Shown here: in pieces, positions 6,679 through 8,478 of the stretch | Numbering within the stretch: the stretch's first letter is position 1 | Layout of the letters: every line of letters begins with the position of its first letter | Source of the DNA: Bacillota bacterium | Lineage (GTDB): Bacteria > Bacillota > Clostridia > Christensenellales > CAG-138 | Assembly: GCA_023461495.1 (NCBI GenBank) | Contig: JAEYLA010000129.1 | Span: 1-8,478, forward strand | Direction of reading: 5' to 3' | Length of the DNA stretch: 8,478 nucleotides | Notes under the pieces: model-generated | Database searches by the model: none | What the model saw: only the letters and a program-made list of their open reading frames with translations | What the model was told of the DNA's origin: nothing | Position numbers and translations under genes: made by a program

Positions 6679-6684
6679 AGCAAT

Positions 6685-8160
6685 ATGATTGATTTAACCG
6701 TGAATCGCGCAAATCTCGAACGTACCATCAAGAGAGCGCGCGAAAACAAAATTGTCATTCCTACGCTCAAGCAATTGCGCGATCCCAAGCTCGTCCCCGA
6801 AAAGATCAAGAAGCAGCTTAAAAATACCGGGCTTTGGGACATCAGCCCTGTTAATCTGTTCCGCATTACCTGGCGTAACGAACCCAAGATGAGCGGCGGC
6901 GAATATGGCGACGTCAACTATCTTGAAATCCCCTCCGCTTTGAGCGGCGTGAAGGCGCGCATCGTGGTATTGACCGGCAAATGGTTCCCCACCGGCTGCC
7001 ATAAAGTCGGCGCATCGTTCGGCTGCCTGGCGCCGCGCCTTGTGACCGGCCAGTTTGATCCCACCTATCACAAAGCGGTTTGGCCCTCCACCGGCAACTA
7101 CTGCCGCGGCGGCGCATACAACTCCAAGCTCCTCTCGTGCGATTCCGTGGCGATCCTGCCTGCGGAAATGAGCCGTGAGCGCTTTGAATGGCTTTCTAAG
7201 ATTGCGGGTGAAGTCATCGCAACCCCTGGCTGTGAAAGCAACGTCAAGGAAATCTTCGACAAGACCTGGGAGCTTAAGAACACCCGTGAAGACGTCATCA
7301 TCTTCAACCAGTTTGAGGAAATGGGAAACCATCTGTGGCACTATACCGTTACCGGCAAGGCCATTGAAGACGCGTTCCTGCAGCTGAAGGGCGAAAAGGG
7401 CCGCCTTGCAGGTATGGCGTTCACCTCCGGCTCCGCAGGCACCATGGCCAGCGGCGATTACATCAAGGAACAGTACCCGCATGCGAAGCTTGCTGTCGGC
7501 GAAGCGCTGCAGTGCCCGACGCTGCTCAACAACGGCTTTGGCGGCCACCGCATTGAAGGCATTGGCGACAAGCACGTGCCCTGGGTTCACAACGTCAAGA
7601 ACACGGACATGGTCATTGCCATTGATGATGAAGACAGCCAGAACCTGATGCGTATGTTCAGCGAACCCGTTGGCCGCGAGTACCTCATCAACGAGCTCGG
7701 CGTGGATCCGGCGTTTGTTGAAAGGCTGTCCCTGCTCGGCATCTCCGGCATTGCAAACGTACTCTGCTGCATCAAGATGGCGAAGTACTATGAGCTGACC
7801 GAAGACGATCTGCTCTTTACCGTCGGCACCGACTCCGCTGAAATGTACGGCTCCCGCGTGGCCGAGCTGGCAGAAAAAGACGGCGCTTACACCCCCACTA
7901 TGGCCGCTGGTGACTATTATGAGCACATGCACGGCATCCGTACGGATACCATGGAAGAGCTCACCTATGCCACCAAGAAGCGTGTGCACAACCTCAAGTA
8001 TTACACTTGGGTGGAGCAGCAGGGCAGGTCTGTGGAAGAACTCAACGCCCAGTGGTACGATTACGACAATTACTGGGGCGGCATTCACAAGCAGGCTGCA
8101 GAGGTCGATGCGCTGATCGATGCGTTCAACGTCGAGACCGGCGTGCTCGAGAGCCTGTAA
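6685..8160 (+). CDS. PLP-dependent fold-type II enzyme, cysteine synthase/TrpB-like
   Basis: The 491-residue protein belongs to the tryptophan synthase beta superfamily. PTGCHKVGASFG (102-113) resembles the TrpB/cysteine-synthase motif in which the Lys (K107) forms the Schiff base with PLP. WPSTGNYCRGGAYN (133-146) matches the substrate-carboxylate loop, TSGSAGTMASG (247-257) the PLP-phosphate loop, and FTVGTDSAEMYGS (378-390) the late cofactor-side segment. It is much longer than cysteine synthase (about 310) or TrpB (about 400): about 90 residues precede the catalytic core and a Trp/Tyr-rich tail follows (about 430-491). Proteins of this type are usually labelled only as PLP-dependent protein beta subunit, and I do not know the reaction. 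Codons 5-491 contain no TTA, CTA or TCA, suggesting strong codon selection. Monocistronic: own promoter and terminator. Confidence 0.85.
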   Translation: MIDLTVNRANLERTIKRARENKIVIPTLKQLRDPKLVPEKIKKQLKNTGLWDISPVNLFRITWRNEPKMSGGEYGDVNYLEIPSALSGVKARIVVLTGKWFPTGCHKVGASFGCLAPRLVTGQFDPTYHKAVWPSTGNYCRGGAYNSKLLSCDSVAILPAEMSRERFEWLSKIAGEVIATPGCESNVKEIFDKTWELKNTREDVIIFNQFEEMGNHLWHYTVTGKAIEDAFLQLKGEKGRLAGMAFTSGSAGTMASGDYIKEQYPHAKLAVGEALQCPTLLNNGFGGHRIEGIGDKHVPWVHNVKNTDMVIAIDDEDSQNLMRMFSEPVGREYLINELGVDPAFVERLSLLGISGIANVLCCIKMAKYYELTEDDLLFTVGTDSAEMYGSRVAELAEKDGAYTPTMAAGDYYEHMHGIRTDTMEELTYATKKRVHNLKYYTWVEQQGRSVEELNAQWYDYDNYWGGIHKQAAEVDALIDAFNVETGVLESL

Positions 8161-8183
8161 GGATTGTCTGATTAAACAGAATT

Positions 8184-8220
8184 GCAAGGCCGCCTAAATC
8201 AGGCGGCCTTGCTTTTATCT
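8184..8220 (+). terminator. strong Rho-independent terminator
   Basis: GCAAGGCCGCCT (8184-8195) pairs perfectly with AGGCGGCCTTGC (8201-8212) over a 5-base loop and is followed by TTTTATCT. It closes the PLP-enzyme transcript 23 bases after its stop and should separate it from larE. Confidence 0.95.
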
Positions 8221-8229
8221 CTGCCGCCG

Positions 8230-8245
8230 CCGCCTTGACAGGCGG
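8230..8245. repeat. inverted repeat around the larE -35 box
   Basis: CCGCCT-TGAC-AGGCGG is an inverted repeat with 6-bp arms whose centre is the TTGACA hexamer. A (GCC)4 run (8223-8234) leads into its left arm. The same arms, CCGCCT and AGGCGG, form the loop end of the terminator at 8184-8212. It could be an operator; this is inference. Confidence 0.55.
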
Positions 8246-8263
8246 GCGGAATATACCTACAAT
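8235..8263 (+). promoter_or_regulatory. near-consensus sigma-A promoter of larE
   Basis: TTGACA (8235-8240) and TACAAT (8258-8263) are 17 bases apart, one mismatch from full consensus. Transcription would begin near 8270, about 50 nt before the start codon. Such a strong core promoter suggests control by repression or post-transcriptionally. Confidence 0.85.
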
Positions 8264-8310
8264 TTAAAGCAATGAATCCTATAGCGTATATCGGCGATTT
8301 GATGAAGACA

Positions 8311-8314
8311 GGAG
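8311..8314 (+). promoter_or_regulatory. ribosome site for the TTG start of larE
   Basis: GGAG lies 7 bases before TTG 8322. No in-frame ATG exists between the promoter and the conserved PP-loop, and the ATG at 8302 is out of frame and stops after seven codons. Confidence 0.7.
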
Positions 8315-8321
8315 ATAAGCA

Positions 8322-8478
8322 TTGAACGAGCATCAGAAACTGCAGGCGCTCAAAGCATATTTAGAGGAACTTGGGAGCGTCGCGGTAGCGTTTTCAGGCG
8401 GTGTGGATTCCACGTTTCTATTGAAGGTTGCAAACGATACCCTGCCGGGGCGGGTGATGGCGGTTACGGCGCGCTCCT
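8322..8478 (+). CDS. larE: LarE-like ATP-dependent sulfur transferase, 5' part only
   Basis: The first 52 residues are visible before the window ends. The N-terminal helix (KLQALKAYLEELG, 6-18) leads into the PP-loop AFSGGVDSTFLLKVA (23-37) and a VMAVTARS strand (45-52), the arrangement of LarE/ExsB-type adenylating enzymes. LarE activates the carboxylates of pyridinium biscarboxylic acid mononucleotide with ATP and adds sulfur in making the nickel-pincer cofactor of lactate racemase; sulfur comes from a sacrificed Cys or from an iron-sulfur cluster depending on the homologue. The sulfur-donating residues lie beyond the window, so that choice cannot be read. ATP-pyrophosphatase relatives (NAD synthase, GMP synthase, TtcA/ThiI) share the PP-loop, but the sequence around it is most LarE-like. 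Confidence 0.85.
   Translation, partial: MNEHQKLQALKAYLEELGSVAVAFSGGVDSTFLLKVANDTLPGRVMAVTARS

Noticed and set aside
6614..6684. Possible riboswitch or attenuator in the PLP-enzyme leader.
   Set aside because: The leader is about 65 nt, with only a 4-bp CGCC/GGCG hairpin and no T tract, too little for a known riboswitch.
6694..8187. A 497-codon open frame antisense to the PLP-enzyme gene.
   Set aside because: It is codon-aligned with the sense gene and exists because that gene avoids TTA, CTA and TCA; the peptide has no recognisable domain, and the sense strand has clear catalytic motifs, promoter and ribosome site.
8302..8325. A seven-codon frame (MKTGDKH) whose stop overlaps the larE TTG start.
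   Set aside because: It could suggest translational coupling, but it has no ribosome site of its own and such overlaps arise readily by chance.

Overview
The window reads as an ordinary chromosomal stretch from a fairly high-GC (mid-50s percent by eye) member of the Firmicutes, most likely Clostridia. The reasons are the strong GGAGG-type ribosome sites, the TTG starts, the sigma-A-like promoters, a lipobox lipoprotein, a DegV-family protein, and a membrane-anchored propeller protein with a Pro/Thr linker. The taxonomic call is an inference. I see no insertion sequence, prophage, CRISPR array, tRNA or rRNA.

Layout. Positions 1-275 hold a possible but unproven minus-strand gene running off the left edge, with an imperfect GTATGAA tandem repeat, followed by the promoter of a degV-family gene (276-1145, +). 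That gene converges on a three-gene minus-strand operon, and one hairpin with A and T tracts (1165-1199) serves both. In transcription order the operon holds a membrane-anchored beta-propeller-like protein (5047-3839), the DNA repair ATPase RadA (3800-2475) and a transglutaminase-fold lipoprotein (2436-1201), with 38-nt gaps between genes. A divergent promoter region (about 5048-5266) separates it from a plus-strand pair: a thymidylate-kinase-family protein (5267-5941) and a YbaK/EbsC-type aminoacyl-tRNA deacylase-like protein (5961-6431).

After a weak terminator and an AT-rich leader with a good promoter comes a 491-residue fold-type II PLP enzyme resembling cysteine synthase/TrpB (6685-8160). 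It ends at a strong 12-bp hairpin terminator. A near-consensus promoter (TTGACA-17-TACAAT) then drives the start of a larE-like sulfur-transferase gene (8322 to the right edge, truncated).

How they fit together: the first plus-strand pair touches nucleotide supply and translation fidelity. The minus operon unusually places a DNA repair gene between two cell-envelope proteins. The PLP enzyme and LarE sit next to each other and could both concern sulfur chemistry, but each has its own promoter and a strong terminator lies between them. The least explained items are the specific reaction of the PLP enzyme, the propeller-radA-transglutaminase operon, and a GC-rich inverted repeat around the larE -35 box that repeats the arms of the preceding terminator. 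I did not find clear evidence of a wholly new system.
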